Shown: positions 1 to 12,068 of the stretch, piece by piece | How the letters are laid out: each line of letters opens with the position of its first letter | Position numbering within the stretch: the stretch's first letter is position 1 | NCBI GenBank assembly: GCA_010093685.1 | Contig: MU006216.1 | Location: 1,898,751-1,962,750, forward strand | DNA: 64,000 nt | From: Ophiobolus disseminans | Lineage: Eukaryota; Ascomycota; Dothideomycetes; Pleosporales; Phaeosphaeriaceae | Reading direction: 5' to 3' | Notes under the pieces: model-generated | What the model was told of the DNA's origin: nothing | Seen by the model: only the letters and a program-made list of their open reading frames with translations | The model's database searches: none | Position numbers and translations under genes: made by a program

Positions 1-3000
1 TCAGCGCACAGACTACCCTTATCTTATTAGATTTTAGATACCTAACAACAGCAACAAACACACAAAACTGCCTTTTTGCTCTATTTTCTGCTATCTAGAC
101 TCCTTACTCTCCCTAGAGGTTAACTAGTACAGCTAGTAAGGAGAGGAAGAGAAGAAGGAGAAGTAAAACAGAGCTTCTCTTTTTTCTTGTTTTTCAAGCC
201 TGCAGAAGCTAGTAGACCCTAGGTAACTCTACTTAGTGCAAAAACAAGCTCTCTTTTAGTCATTTCTCTACTCATTTTGTAGCGGAAATAAGAGAGAAGG
301 AATTTCACACACACACGCATACATACATACATATATACATACAGCTACTAAGCCTACTATAGCTTCTACTATTCTCTCTACAGGATCTCTATAAGCACGT
401 GTAACTCAGCACGCTATACAACCTAGCGCAATAGAGATAGATGTACTGTTGTTAGAAGAAGAGGATAAAACAGAAAGCAGCTAAGATAAGCTAGCTAAGC
501 AGCCTCTAAAGCAAAAACTAAGCAAAAAACGAACACTCGATTAGCGCTCTCCACAGAAACAACAGCAGGAGGTACTAGCTTAGAACGTACCTTTTTAGAA
601 AACAAGATAGCTATACTACATCTCTTAAGGCATAAAAGCATTTCAAGAGGCTCTAAAGCTAGCAGAGAAAAAAGACGCTATAGCAGAAAGTACAACAAGA
701 GAGCTTCTTAAGTAGGCAAAGTCTATATAGCAGAGGAAAGCAGAGTTAGCTCTAGCAGCTACAAAAGAGCTAGCAAAGGAGATCTAAGCTCTAAAAGAAC
801 ACGTGCTAAAGGCTATAAGCAATACTGTAACTGCTACAAACTCTACAAAGTTAGCAGGAAAGAAGACATATACTAAAGCTATAGGGCTTTGTATAGCTAC
901 ACAGTCTATACTACCTTAGCAGCAGCAGCAGCAGTAGCAACAGCATTAACAGCACTAACAGCGTAAAGACAAAGTAACAGCTACTTAACGCCAAAACGAC
1001 CTAAAAAGGCGACAGCTAGTGCTTCTAGTAGAGAGAGCAAATAAAGCAGCAGCAGAGGTAGTAGATCCTCTAGCACAGAGGAATGCTATTAATGCAGCGC
1101 TTTAAACAGTATTAAACGCAGTAGTAGTTATTGCTAGCGTACGCCTAACAATAAGGAAAAATCTTATTCTTACTACTATAGAGAAGTTTACTACAGACTT
1201 TCTTCTGCAGTATACAGATACGTAGAAATTAGCTGTATAGGTTACCTGCAAAGGCATGCAAAAGCAGAAGAACCTAGTATAGGTTATAGCACACAAAGTC
1301 TACATGCACAACGAGTTTATTGTATCTCCTATAGCGCTTAAGAAAGAGATTAAGACCTTTAATAAGGTAACTATTAAAGGCAATCCTAGGTGGCTAGCAA
1401 AGAAAGAAAGGCTTAAAACTGCGCACCTACTACCCCTAGATCAAAGATATGCGTCTATTGTCTTTGAAGTAGAAAGCGAGCAAGAACGCTAAAGGCTTCT
1501 ATCTCAGAAGCAGCTTAGTATTGCAGGAAGAGTAGCCTACCTTACAAAGTACTACAACATTTTAGCAAAAATATAGTGTTAAGGCTGTTTCAAGCTAGGG
1601 CACAATATAGAGATGTGCAGAAGTAAAGGATGTAAACTCTACGTAGAGTCTTACTACACAAAAGATCACGCTAGCTGCAAGGAGTGTAAGACTATAGGTA
1701 GGCTATGCTAATATTAAAAGCTATGCTGTGTTAACTGTAATAGAGAACATATAGCTACAAGCAGGTAGTGCCCCTACCTTACTAGTACAACTTCTTCTTC
1801 TTCTTCTACTTCTTTACTATGTTAGAACAATAAAAGAAGCAGTATTACAGTAAAGATATCTTAGATAGTAGCACTACTACTAAGATAGCAGAAGAGATCT
1901 CGTTTCTGTAGCATAATGTAGAAAAGAGACAAGAGATACAATAAACTCTCCTAGAACTAGTATTTGCAAAGAGGACAGATCTAGTCCTTATACAGGAACC
2001 TAGCGTATAGCTAGATAGTAGAGAAGGCGTGTAGTTCTCTTTTCTACATCTATCCTATTCTCTAGTCTTGCCTAAATTAGACAAGAGGCCTAGAACAGCT
2101 ATCTACATTCGCACAGAAGCTGCTATTAAGCACAAGCAAAGAGACGACCTTAGCACAGACAACGACCTTCTAGTACTAGAAATCTTAGGGCCTACAGAGC
2201 GCTTTCTGCTTCTTAATATCTACAACGAGAAAGAACTAGCAGAGGACTCTACCTCACAACAACAAGGAGTACGAACTATAGAAAGAGCTCTTCTACACCT
2301 TCAACTTACACTACCTTTTCTTATTGCAGGCGATTTTAATAGCTATCACTTTTTCTAGAATACTGCAATACAGAGCCCAAACCAAGAGGCACAGCAGCTA
2401 GCAGAATAGCTAGAAGTACATAGCTGCAAACTGCTTAATACTGCACAAGAATAGACCTTTTTTAGGTCTAACTTACGGTCTATATTAATTATTGACCTAG
2501 CCTTTGCCGCAAGCTTTAAGAAGAATACCTAGGATACGTAGTATAGAGCAGAGGATACAGGCTTAGATTACATTACTATTAGCTTCTCCTGCTACATAAA
2601 GCACATAGAACGGTTTGTGAATTCTCTACAGAATAGGCTCTACGCGCTAGACAAGGCAGACTAGGAAACATTTGCACTAGCTCTAAAAGAGCAAGTAGCA
2701 AGCAAAAATCTTGTGCAGATGCTAGAAACTGTAAATGCGCAAGTAGACAAGCTAGAGCTTAGTAGTCTATCTCTCTTAAAATAACTATAACAGGACCTAG
2801 ACAACGCTGCAGATCTTCTTACGCAAAGCATACAAGAGGCTATAAAGAAAGCAATACCTAAGGCACGACAATGTAAAAGATCTAAGCCCTAGTAGAGCAA
2901 AGATCTAGCAGAGCAAAGAAAGTAGGCAAGCAGAGCAATAAGAGTGCAGCAGGAGTTCCCTACGCCTACAAACGCAAGAAAAGCAAAAGCTAGAAGAGAT

Positions 3001-5960
3001 TAATACCTACAGGCAGTAAAGCTAGCAAAAGCAAGTCACTAGGACAGCTTTCTGCAGAAGGCTAAAGGCAAGGATATCTTCAAAGCTCTAAGCTATACAA
3101 AGCAAAGAACTACTAGGCTTATTCCTAAGCTGTAGTATAAACAGCAGAGAGAGCTAAGAAGAGCTACAGAGTTTAAAGAGCAATGCACTGCTTTTACAAC
3201 AACTCTCTTTTTAAGCCTACCTAGCACAAATACACGCCTTAATTGGACTACCTATAGACAAGGCAACTAGGAATAGCAAGAAGAGCGAGATAAGATTAAG
3301 GTGTACAACGCTATCTTTACTAGTTCTCCTACAAAAGCACTAGGCACAGATTAGCTCTCTTTTGCTATTCTACGCAAGGCATACAACGCAGAAAGCAAGG
3401 TCTTCTACCTTCTTTATAGAGCTCTTTTTGTAGCAGGCTATTACCCTAATAGCTAGAGAGAAGCAATAGGTGTAATACTACTAAAAGCAAACAAGAAGGA
3501 TTACTCTCTACCTAAGGCCTATAGAGTTATCTCCCTGCTTAACTGCCTAGGCAAAGCATTTGAAAAAATCCTAGCTACACGGCTTAGCTACCTCGCTAAA
3601 ACAGGAAATCTCCTTTAGGATACACAGATAGGAGAGAGAAAACAGAGATCTACTCTAGACGCCTGCCTTCTTCTATAGTCAAAAGTTTAAGAAGCATAGA
3701 AAAAGAAGCATACTACTGCGCTACTGTTTGTAGACGTAAAAGGAGCTTTTAACTACGTATTAGCAAATTAGCTCCTAGCTATGTGCTACAAACTTAAGCT
3801 TCCTCTAGCCTTAATTAGGTAGATTAGCTTCTTTCTATCTTAGCGCTCCGTACAGCTAAGATTCAATAGCAAAACTTAGCCTCTACAGAAAGTTAAGATA
3901 GGCATACTACAAGGATCACTAATCTCGCCTATTCTTTTTCTTCTCTATATTAGAGATATTTGCAAAGTAAGGCCTAATACTTTTACCTTCTCCTATATTA
4001 ACGATATCTATATTAGAGCAAGCGCAAGGTTAACAAAGAAGCTTAAGCAAATACTTAAGGAAACTGCAAGAGCTATATTATAAGAAGCTAGAGAAAGCGC
4101 AATTGAGTTTAATGTTAAGAAAACTAAACTCCTCTACGCTAGCCGCAAAAGAGAAATTAATGCAAAACCTGTGCAGGTAGAAGAAAGCCTAATATAGCTA
4201 AGCAACTGCGTACGCTAGCTAGGCTTCTTCCTAGACAATAAGCTATCCTACAAAAAGCATGTACAGACAAAGGTTGCTATTGCGCAATAGGTCTTCTACC
4301 GCCTTTAGAGGCTAGGCAATACACAGCGAGGTCTTAGCACATAGGCTATAAGGCAGCTCTATATAGCGTATGTTTCTGCTATCGCAGACTATAGAGTGCA
4401 GCTGTAGTGGGGAAAGAGAAAGCAATCCCTACTTCGAGAATACTAGCAACTACAGAACTTAGCGTTACGTTAGATCCTAGGAGCTTTTAAAGGATCTCTA
4501 ACAAAAGCTATAGAGATTAAAGCTGCAATTCTGCCTCTACATCTGCGAGCAGAAAAGCTCTGCTAACAATATGCTATTAGAACTCTATCTTTTGCAAAGA
4601 GCTATCCTATTAGGAAAGTAATACAGCGCTAGAAACAACTTTATATATCTACGCAGCTTAGAGAACTGTCTAAGAGAACATAAGGGCACAGCAACGTTGA
4701 AGAAATCTCTATACTGCTAGCAAAGCTATAGAGCAAAGCTGCCTCTACCTACGCTATATTTACAATCCTAAAAAACAGTAAATTAGAAACAGTAGACCTG
4801 CACAAGCAATGGCTACAAGATCTATAGTACAAAGAAAAGGCGCCTATTCTATTGTATACAGATAGCTCTAAGATAGAGGAAAACGTAGCTGCAGGTTACT
4901 GTTAAGTCTCTATACAAGGGAAATATATCTAGGCAAAGAACTTTAGCCTAGAAGAGAAACTAGAGATTATAGATGCAGAGCTTATTGCAGCTTACTAGGC
5001 TCTTAAAAGCCTACCCTAGAGCCTACAGGGAGAGGAAATACACGTCTTTATAGACAGTTAAGCTGCTCTAAAAAGACTGCAGAAAATCTCTCTTACAGGC
5101 GGCTAAAGAGTCTGCTATAAGATAACAGAGCTATGCAAGCAGCTAGCAACGCAGAACAAAGTCTCTATATCCTAGGTCCTAGGACATAGAGAAATCTAAG
5201 GCAACGAGTATGCAGACAGGCTAGCAAAGGCCGGCCTTAAGAGACAGGCTAAGGATCCTCTTACATCGCTAAGCTACCTAAAGAGAAAGACTAAAGAGAA
5301 GATCCTAGTAAGCTAGAAACAGGAGTAGAAGGTTACTAGGCCTAAATAGAAGGGCAGGGCCTACAGTGAGGCTACACAAGAAAGGCTAAAAATCGCGTAC
5401 AAGATGTAGCTACTCTCTAGAATAAGGAGAGTGCTAGCTGCCTACTACTAGCTTAAGCTAGGAAAGGGCTTCTTTAAGCAATTTTCTAGGGCTATAGGTA
5501 AGAACGACAAGGGAGAATGCTTTAGCAGTTGCAGGGCCCTACAGACGCTAGAACACCTTCTCCTACACTGCAAGCACTATACAAAAGAGAGGAAAATAAT
5601 GTTAAATACACTAGACGTGCATACTCTAACGCTACAACAGCTATTTAGTACTGCAAAGGGAAGTGCTGCGTTAGACTTCTTAAGGAAAACAGAGATTGCT
5701 ACAGCAAGATAGCTGCTAGCAGCAGGAGCCCTCTAAGGGCATATAACAACGACAAAATCGCAAAGAAAGATAGAAAGAGAGAATAGGCAGGAATGCACAA
5801 CGCAGGTGAAAGACTGCAGCTAATAGCACTAAGCGTAGACTCTAGAAAAGAGAGATTAGCAAGGTATGCGTAGCGCTCTATAGTCCCTAGGACTGCATAA
5901 GCTTTATTGTATTTATGCTAGTAATAGGTAGTGCAATGTAAATGATATAAAAAAAAGATA
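1..5960 (+). mobile_element. Degenerate Tad-like LINE retrotransposon (5' end outside or unclear)
   Basis: A non-LTR retrotransposon relic reads left to right. A gag-like first ORF ends in a CCHC zinc knuckle (1577-1618, C-x2-C-x4-H-x4-C) followed by more Cys-rich sequence. Next comes an apurinic-type endonuclease (about 1960-2620, with AGDFN at about 2325), a reverse transcriptase (about 3400-4300) and an RNase H domain (YTDSS near 4855, GNEYADRLAK near 5200). A Cys/His segment follows near 5520-5580. The RT catalytic box reads SYIND at about 3991, so the first Asp of the usual YxDD is Asn. The frame is cut by many stops, mostly TAG where Trp is expected, typical of RIP. An A-run near 5950 may be the 3' tail. 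Tad clade is inferred from the domain order with RNase H. Confidence 0.85.
308..350. repeat. CA / CATA microsatellite
   Basis: A short run of CA dinucleotides passes into CATA tetranucleotides. It lies inside the decayed LINE and has no evident coding role. Confidence 0.7.
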
Positions 5961-6086
5961 GCAATATTATAAAGGATAAGGTTAGTTGTTCTGCTCTAAT
6001 TGCTTAGGAATAGGTCTAGTGAACTATATCTTGTAATCTAGAGTTAAGAGTTGCCTGCCTATATAAAGTCGCTAGGTGTATATAGT
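5961..6086 (-). mobile_element. Left fragment of the outer (host) copia element
   Basis: This stretch ends in the 5-bp duplication ATAGT at 6082-6086, where the inner copia element starts. The sequence around 6050-6072 closely resembles 9605-9625 inside the inner element, so the host looks like a related copia copy hit in its own protease/gag-side region. The matching right-hand piece is 11201-11940. Confidence 0.6.
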
Positions 6087-6260
6087 TGTTAGATAGTATA
6101 AAGTTTAATCTTGATGTAATTTTGATCGTGTTAATTAATTGTTCTGTTTTTCGTCTTCTCTCTAGGTTCGTGGTTTTCCACAATAGAGGGGCACCTGCAT
6201 AAGCGCACTTTCTCCTAATAGGCCCTAAACTCAATGTCCAATAGTACCTTATATCTAATA
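6087..6260 (-). repeat. LTR of the copia element (left copy, 3' LTR by coding strand)
   Basis: 174 bp, the same length as the copy at 11027-11200. The two differ at about six sites by eye, all transitions, and the terminal CA is TA here. All-transition divergence fits RIP rather than simple ageing. Confidence 0.9.
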
Positions 6261-9200
6261 CACCCCCTTAGCTTAGAACATGTTACAAGCTAGACTAATT
6301 TCTAATTCTAAGTGTTGCTATTCTATCTAGCAGTCCCTCTATGTCTAATTCTCTTAGTGAAATGCGTTCCTTTGTTTCCACTATACCTAATTGCTCTAGA
6401 AAAGAGTTCTATTTCTTGACTAGTAGGACCTTAGTAAGCCTATCTGCGGTTATCTAGTGTAATTGAACATACTCTACCCTAATGACTTTATTAGATACTT
6501 CTTATCTAAGCTAGTGATAGTGGATATCTACATAGCGTAACTTAGTCTAGAGCTTTAATATCTCTTTAGTAACTAGGCGGATAGTCTAGGTATTGTCGCA
6601 TTAAATAATAATTGTTGGCTCTAGTAATTTGATTTCTAATTTAAGAAGGAGTCTTAAGGTAAACATAGCTTCCTTTGCTACCTATAAGAGGGCTAGGAGT
6701 TCTGCTTTAGTTGTAGAGGTAGTGACTGTGTCTTGTTTGCTTAATCTCTAAGCAATAAGGCCGTTGAAAAGCTTAATAGTGTAGCCTTAAGTGCTTTTGC
6801 GGTCTAGTATGTTGTTAGCAAATAATGCATCACTTGCCACTTTAAGGGAAACTCCTCCTCTAAATTAAAGGACTATCTACTTTGTTTTAAGCAGGTATAG
6901 CAGCACCTAGTTAGCCGCGTTGTAATACTCAATCCTAGGGTTTGTAAGAAAGCGAGCTAGCCTTAATATTGCAAAGGCAATGTCTAGCCTTATTGTGACT
7001 ACTGCAAATAGAAGTAAGCTAATTTTCCGTTAGTATTTATTAACCTCTAATAGTGTAGCATAGCTAGTGTGTGGCTTAAGTTCAACTATTGCTATAGGGG
7101 TATTATAGCGGACACTCTTGTTATCTGCAAGTCTGTTTATCTTGTTAATATATAAAGCTTAAGAGAGTTAGATAAGGTGCTAATCTTAGAGTCTAATAAT
7201 CTCTACACTAAGGAACTATTGCAGGTTATTTCCCCTAGTAATAGTATACTTTTCTTTAAGTATGTTAACTGCTTAAGTTGTAGCAGTGATTTTTGTCTTG
7301 TAATATACTACAATAATATTATCTACATAAAAGAAGAGAATAATTCTATCTTTAATTATGTAGCATAGCTTATGCAGCACCTCTTAGAAGCTAATAGACT
7401 TAAGAGTTGTTGTGAACTCCCTCTACTACAGCATAGGTAAGATTCGAAGACTATATAGGGCCTTCTGAATTTAGAGAAGGGTACCTTTCTTCTAGTAACT
7501 ATATAGCATCCTTATGTAGACTTCTTAGTTAATTAGGGCATAAACAAACGCGTTTGTAACGTCGAATTGCTTTAGTTCTAAGTTATACTTAGTAGCTATT
7601 GCTATAAGCATGCGGAATAAGCGTCTAGCTAGTGTAGCAGCGTATGTGTCTTGTAAGAAGATATTCCTTTGCTAGTCTTCTCTAATAACTAAGCGTGCCT
7701 TGCACTTAATAAAGTAGTAGTTCTTATTAAGTTTGTAGGTATGCACCTACATGCAGTCTAGGATTTAGTAGCTAGCTGATTTCACAGCCTTTGATAGAAC
7801 TTCCTTCTAGGATTTTATTTGCTAGTGGCTAGTAAGGTGTTCTTGCTCTGCCTTCTTGAATTAATCTTCTAGAGAATAGGCTTTAAGATTTGTATGCATT
7901 GTTAGTAGAGGTAGAAGCTAACTAAGATGTAGCTTTAAGCCTTTAGCGAGCACTCTTGTTAGCTGTGCCTTGTCTAGAGTCTCTTCTGCATGTGTTCTAA
8001 CAGTTCTAGCTTGTGTTCCTGCTATAAAAGCAGCCGCCTATAGGATTGTAGTAGATGTTCCTTGCTAGCTTTGCGCCTCTTTAAGTAGTTCTGTTATAAG
8101 GTTAGCAAGAAGAGCTGCTAGAGGTAGTGTTAATAGAGGTGTTAGGTATGTGTCCCTAATCTTCCTTCCTTAGTAGTACTATACTATATCTTTATTGTTT
8201 AGGCCTGTAGTGTCTTCTGCAGTGTTATCTTTATAGAAGGACTTAGTCTCTAGTTTATAAGCTTAGGTTAGTAACTTAATAGTCTTAATAAGGGTCGCAA
8301 TCTCTTCTAGTATGCTGTGCATAAGGTTATCTATAAGGTTCTTAGTCTTGCTATTAAACACAGTGTGCTAATTAAACACAATATCCCTAGTGCTAATATC
8401 TTTAGCTAGTAATGGAATCCAAATGCGATAGATATTTGAGGACTAGTAACTAACTAGGTATCTAATCTATACCTTAGGATTAAGGCGTTAAAGGCGTGAT
8501 TTGCCTTAGTGTGTATTATTAGACATTACAAAAGCTTTGCAGCTATATGCCTTTAGGTGTGTGAGGTTTGGCTTTCGTAGTGAGGTGACAATACTATTAT
8601 TTAGAGCAACTCTTGTAAAGAAGATCTTATATAGTGTCTTCTAGTAGTTAGCGTAGTTTAGAGTTTAGTTGTGAAGGTAAACTGCTGCTCTTGTAATCTT
8701 AGGCTATAGTTGCTATAAGAGGTTAGCATCTAGGCGCATTGCGCGTGCTTTCTCCTTATTCACACTCTCTAAGTGTTTAGCACTACTATTCTAGGCTTGT
8801 GTGTCTAGGGCTAAGGGCTCAACAATAATTCCTTAGGATACTAGCTATCTCTCTACCTCTAGTTTAACAGTTATAATCTTATTATTAGCTTTAACAACCT
8901 TAACTGTAACGTTAAAGTGGTTCTTAAGGAATAGAAAGAAGTTAGATAGGAGTTTGATAATAGTTTTGGCTAGTCGGTTATCTATAAAGTAGAGGTCCTA
9001 TTGCATGCTAGTGAATCTGCATCTAATAAGCATTTAGCTCTTTTCTTTGCTAATGCTTTAGTCCTTATAGGAGTGGAAGTCGATAGCAAGCCGTTCTCCT
9101 AGGCCCTTATTATTAAGGCGTGGTATCCTACTAATTTGTCGCTTTGCTTTAGCTCTTCTACATAAGTTGCATTCCACGGTAGTAATACTCTTAATTCTTA

Positions 9201-11026
9201 CCCCCTTAGTATGCTGCACAAGGTGTTTAATAGCTATAGGGCCTGTATAACCTAGTCGCTTATACTAGACAGTAGCTAGGGCTAGCTTCTATACCTTTCT
9301 AGTCCTTATTGTAATCTAGTGTATAGCTTATGCTAAGTGGTGAGGTGAGTTGTGTTTAATAACCTACTAGCTATGGATTTCTTCTAGGCTTCTGATAACT
9401 AATCTATTAGACCTTCTAAGTGCTATTAGATCGTGTTAGTTATCCTACTAGATGCCTTATTGTCTTAGCAGTCGAAATAAGACTAGGTTGCATAGGATAT
9501 CCGGGCATAGAGCAGTATTGTGAAGGACTAAGCTAGTTATGCTATAAGTTCCTTATACCCTAAGTTCCACTAAGCTATATCCTTTAATCTATAACTTCGT
9601 GTTTCCTGCCTATATAAAGTCGCTATATATAGGTAGCCGATAGTTATAGAGGCGGTTAGGATTATTAGTGATATAGCAGGTTAATCCTAAGTCGAGAATA
9701 AATAAGAGGCGCAGTGGGTAGTCGCCGTAACTGTAGCAGTAGCTAGCCTTAATAGATACAACTTAGAAAGCAGCATCTACAGTTGTAATAGACTAACCTT
9801 CTAGTTAGTCTTTAATCTTAGAAGTATTAGGAGTTTGTGACTTCTTGATGTGTAGAGACTTAGAGCGAGCTTAGCTCTAGCCTCTTAATGCACCTATAAG
9901 TGTAGCGTTATGCTTCTTCTTTATTTTAATAAGCAATTCTACGTGTTTGTTTGCCTTCTACCACTCTAGTACTTATTTATTATTAATATACTAATAGTCC
10001 TTAATGTTGTAGCGTTGGTCACAGGCAGGGCACTTAGCCTTAGCCTAAGCAGGTCTATCTTCTAAAGCCCGCTTCCTAGGGTTTTTGCTAGGTTAATAGT
10101 AAGGTTTTCCTCGTTGTCTAGATAGCGCGTTTTCTGCAATAGAAGCGTTCTTCTTATTGCCCTGCGTAGTTGCACTACTATTAGCGAGATATAAAGGTTT
10201 ATCTATTACAAAGGCAGCTTTGTTTTGCTTAGTCCTAAGAGGATAAGTTGTTATTATGTATTCTTAGAAACGTTTCATTATCTCTTTTCTTGTTATGCTA
10301 GCTTTATAGCGCATTGCTTAAAACAAAGCTAACTATATAGGCACTGCCTTCTGCACAGCTTCTTAGAAGTCTTGTGTAATAGCCGTGATCTAAGTTACCT
10401 TAGCTACACGGTATATCTCTGCCTTAGTAGCAGCCTAGTCGTATTCTACTAGCTATATATCCTATCCTGCTAATCTCGTAAGAGGCTTAAGGGCTGCGTA
10501 GTATTATGCGCGTGCGCGTTCGCTTTCGTGCTTATCGTTAACCCCTGTTGTATTCTTAAGGTTAGTAATCCACTAGCGAAGTGAAAGGTTTAGGAGGCAG
10601 CAGGTGCGCTAAAGGTGCGGTGTTATAGTTAACTAGATAAAGGCTACAATGTGTTGTAAGCTCTTCTTCTTATTCTTATATATATACCTTATATTCTTAA
10701 AGTGTCTATCTAGCATCTTGTAATGCTTATAGTCCTCCTTAAAGGCCTTTATTCTAGCGGTTAAGAGTTCTAACACTCTTGTTAGGATCTATATATTAAC
10801 TACTAGGGCATAGTTAGCAACTAATAGAGGTAAAGGTACTACTGATTTTGGTGTTGGAAGTGTTGTTAAGTCTAGATCAATCTTGTTCTAGATCTTATAG
10901 ATAGTGCAGCGTGATTACAGCTGTAAAATCCAGGCTGTCTAGTTAGTGTAATCTCTTAGCGCTGCTGTAGCATCGCGTGTTGTTGTAGTTACTATTGTAT
11001 TTAGTAGGGGCAGTAAGACTCTTAAT

Positions 11027-11200
11027 TGTTAGATAGTATAAAGTTTAATCTTGATGTAATTTTGATCGTGTTAATTAATTGTTCTGTTTTTCGTCTTCTC
11101 TCTAGGTTTGTGGTTTTCCACAATAGAGGGGCACCTGCATAAGCGCACTTTCTCCTAACAGGCCCTGAACTCAATGTCTAACAGTACCTTATATCTAACA
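11027..11200 (-). repeat. LTR of the copia element (right copy, 5' LTR by coding strand)
   Basis: 174 bp with perfect TGTTAGATA / TATCTAACA ends. It is followed directly by the target duplication ATAGT at 11201. Confidence 0.9.
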
Positions 11201-11940
11201 ATAGTCTGTTGTTATAGGTGCGCTCTAGGTTGTTAGTGATGTTTTAGGTTAAGCCTACGTCTAGAATAAAGAAGTGTTTCAAAGGGTAACCTTGATTGCT
11301 ACTAATTTAGAATAAGGCCTTAGTAATTGCGGTGATTTAGCGACCTTCTAGTTATTGTTGATTGTTATTAGAGATGTCCTAGATAATTAGTGTCTAAGAG
11401 TCTAATCTCTTAATAGTTAGGGTTTAAGACTTAGTTCTGCTTGTGCCTTGTAGTGCTCCTTAAAGAGCAAGGTTATGCTTGCGCTTATATGCCACAACAA
11501 TACGCATAGTAGTGTTTAGTTTCTACTACTCTAGTGCTTAGTTATTATTAATGTACTAGCAATCTTTGATATCATAGACTTAGTCACATGCTAGGCACTT
11601 CTTGCCTAAAGATACTCTATTCTTAGCAGTTCTTTTCCTTAACTAAGAGGAGGATTGATTTCCTTACTTTTATTATCTCCTTTCTTGTTATAAGAGGATT
11701 AAACCTTCTAGTATCTTAGAAGGTTTCAGCCTATATAGGTGCTGCCTTATTCACAGCCTACAGGAAGTCTTTAGTAATATTGTTAATATTATATGCCTTA
11801 GACACTCTATGCACTATCGTATCTAATAATGCTTAATTATATTCCACTAGCTATGTATCCTAATTGTGTGTATTACTCATAGGCTTAAGGGCGGTGTAGT
11901 AGCGTTCGCGCGTGCGTTCCTTTTTAAAGCGGTTATTAAC
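11201..11940 (-). mobile_element. Right fragment of the outer (host) copia element, truncated
   Basis: This continues the host copia interrupted at 6086. Stretches resemble 9630-10560 of the inner element, including a GC-rich CGCG block near 11905 that matches one near 10505. The similarity stops near 11940, short of the gag start and 5' LTR, so the host element is truncated where sequence related to the tannase gene begins. Confidence 0.65.
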
Positions 11941-12068
11941 CCTAGCAGCACCTGCACCTGGGGAAATTTGAGCGCCAGCGGGTATTGACTGAAAAGCGAC
12001 GTGTAGGAAAACATCAACAAGTCTTGTCGTAGTGAAAAAGCGTGCCTTTTCGCCAGCATTGTCAATGA

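Larger units (their letters stand above)
6087..11200 (-). mobile_element. Complete but RIP-damaged Ty1/copia LTR retrotransposon
   Basis: The element is bounded by two 174-bp direct repeats (6087-6260, 11027-11200) that begin TGTTAGATA and end TATCTAACA (TATCTAATA on the left). It is flanked on both sides by ATAGT (6082-6086, 11201-11205), a 5-bp target duplication. The coding strand is minus. From the 5' side it shows gag/protease-like sequence (about 9600-10900), an integrase core (about 8700-9250), reverse transcriptase with a FDVTNAFVYA-type motif (about 7530-7580) and FYVDN (about 7320), then RNase H toward 6500. The YVDD box is YVDN, and many Trp codons are TAG. The order IN-RT-RNase H identifies copia rather than gypsy. 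Confidence 0.9.

Noticed and set aside
1..5960. TAG read as Trp (alternative genetic code)
   Set aside because: The pattern is confined to repeats. Nearby intact genes use TGG for Trp and TAG as a real stop, and the catalytic Asp of RT is also mutated, so RIP explains it.
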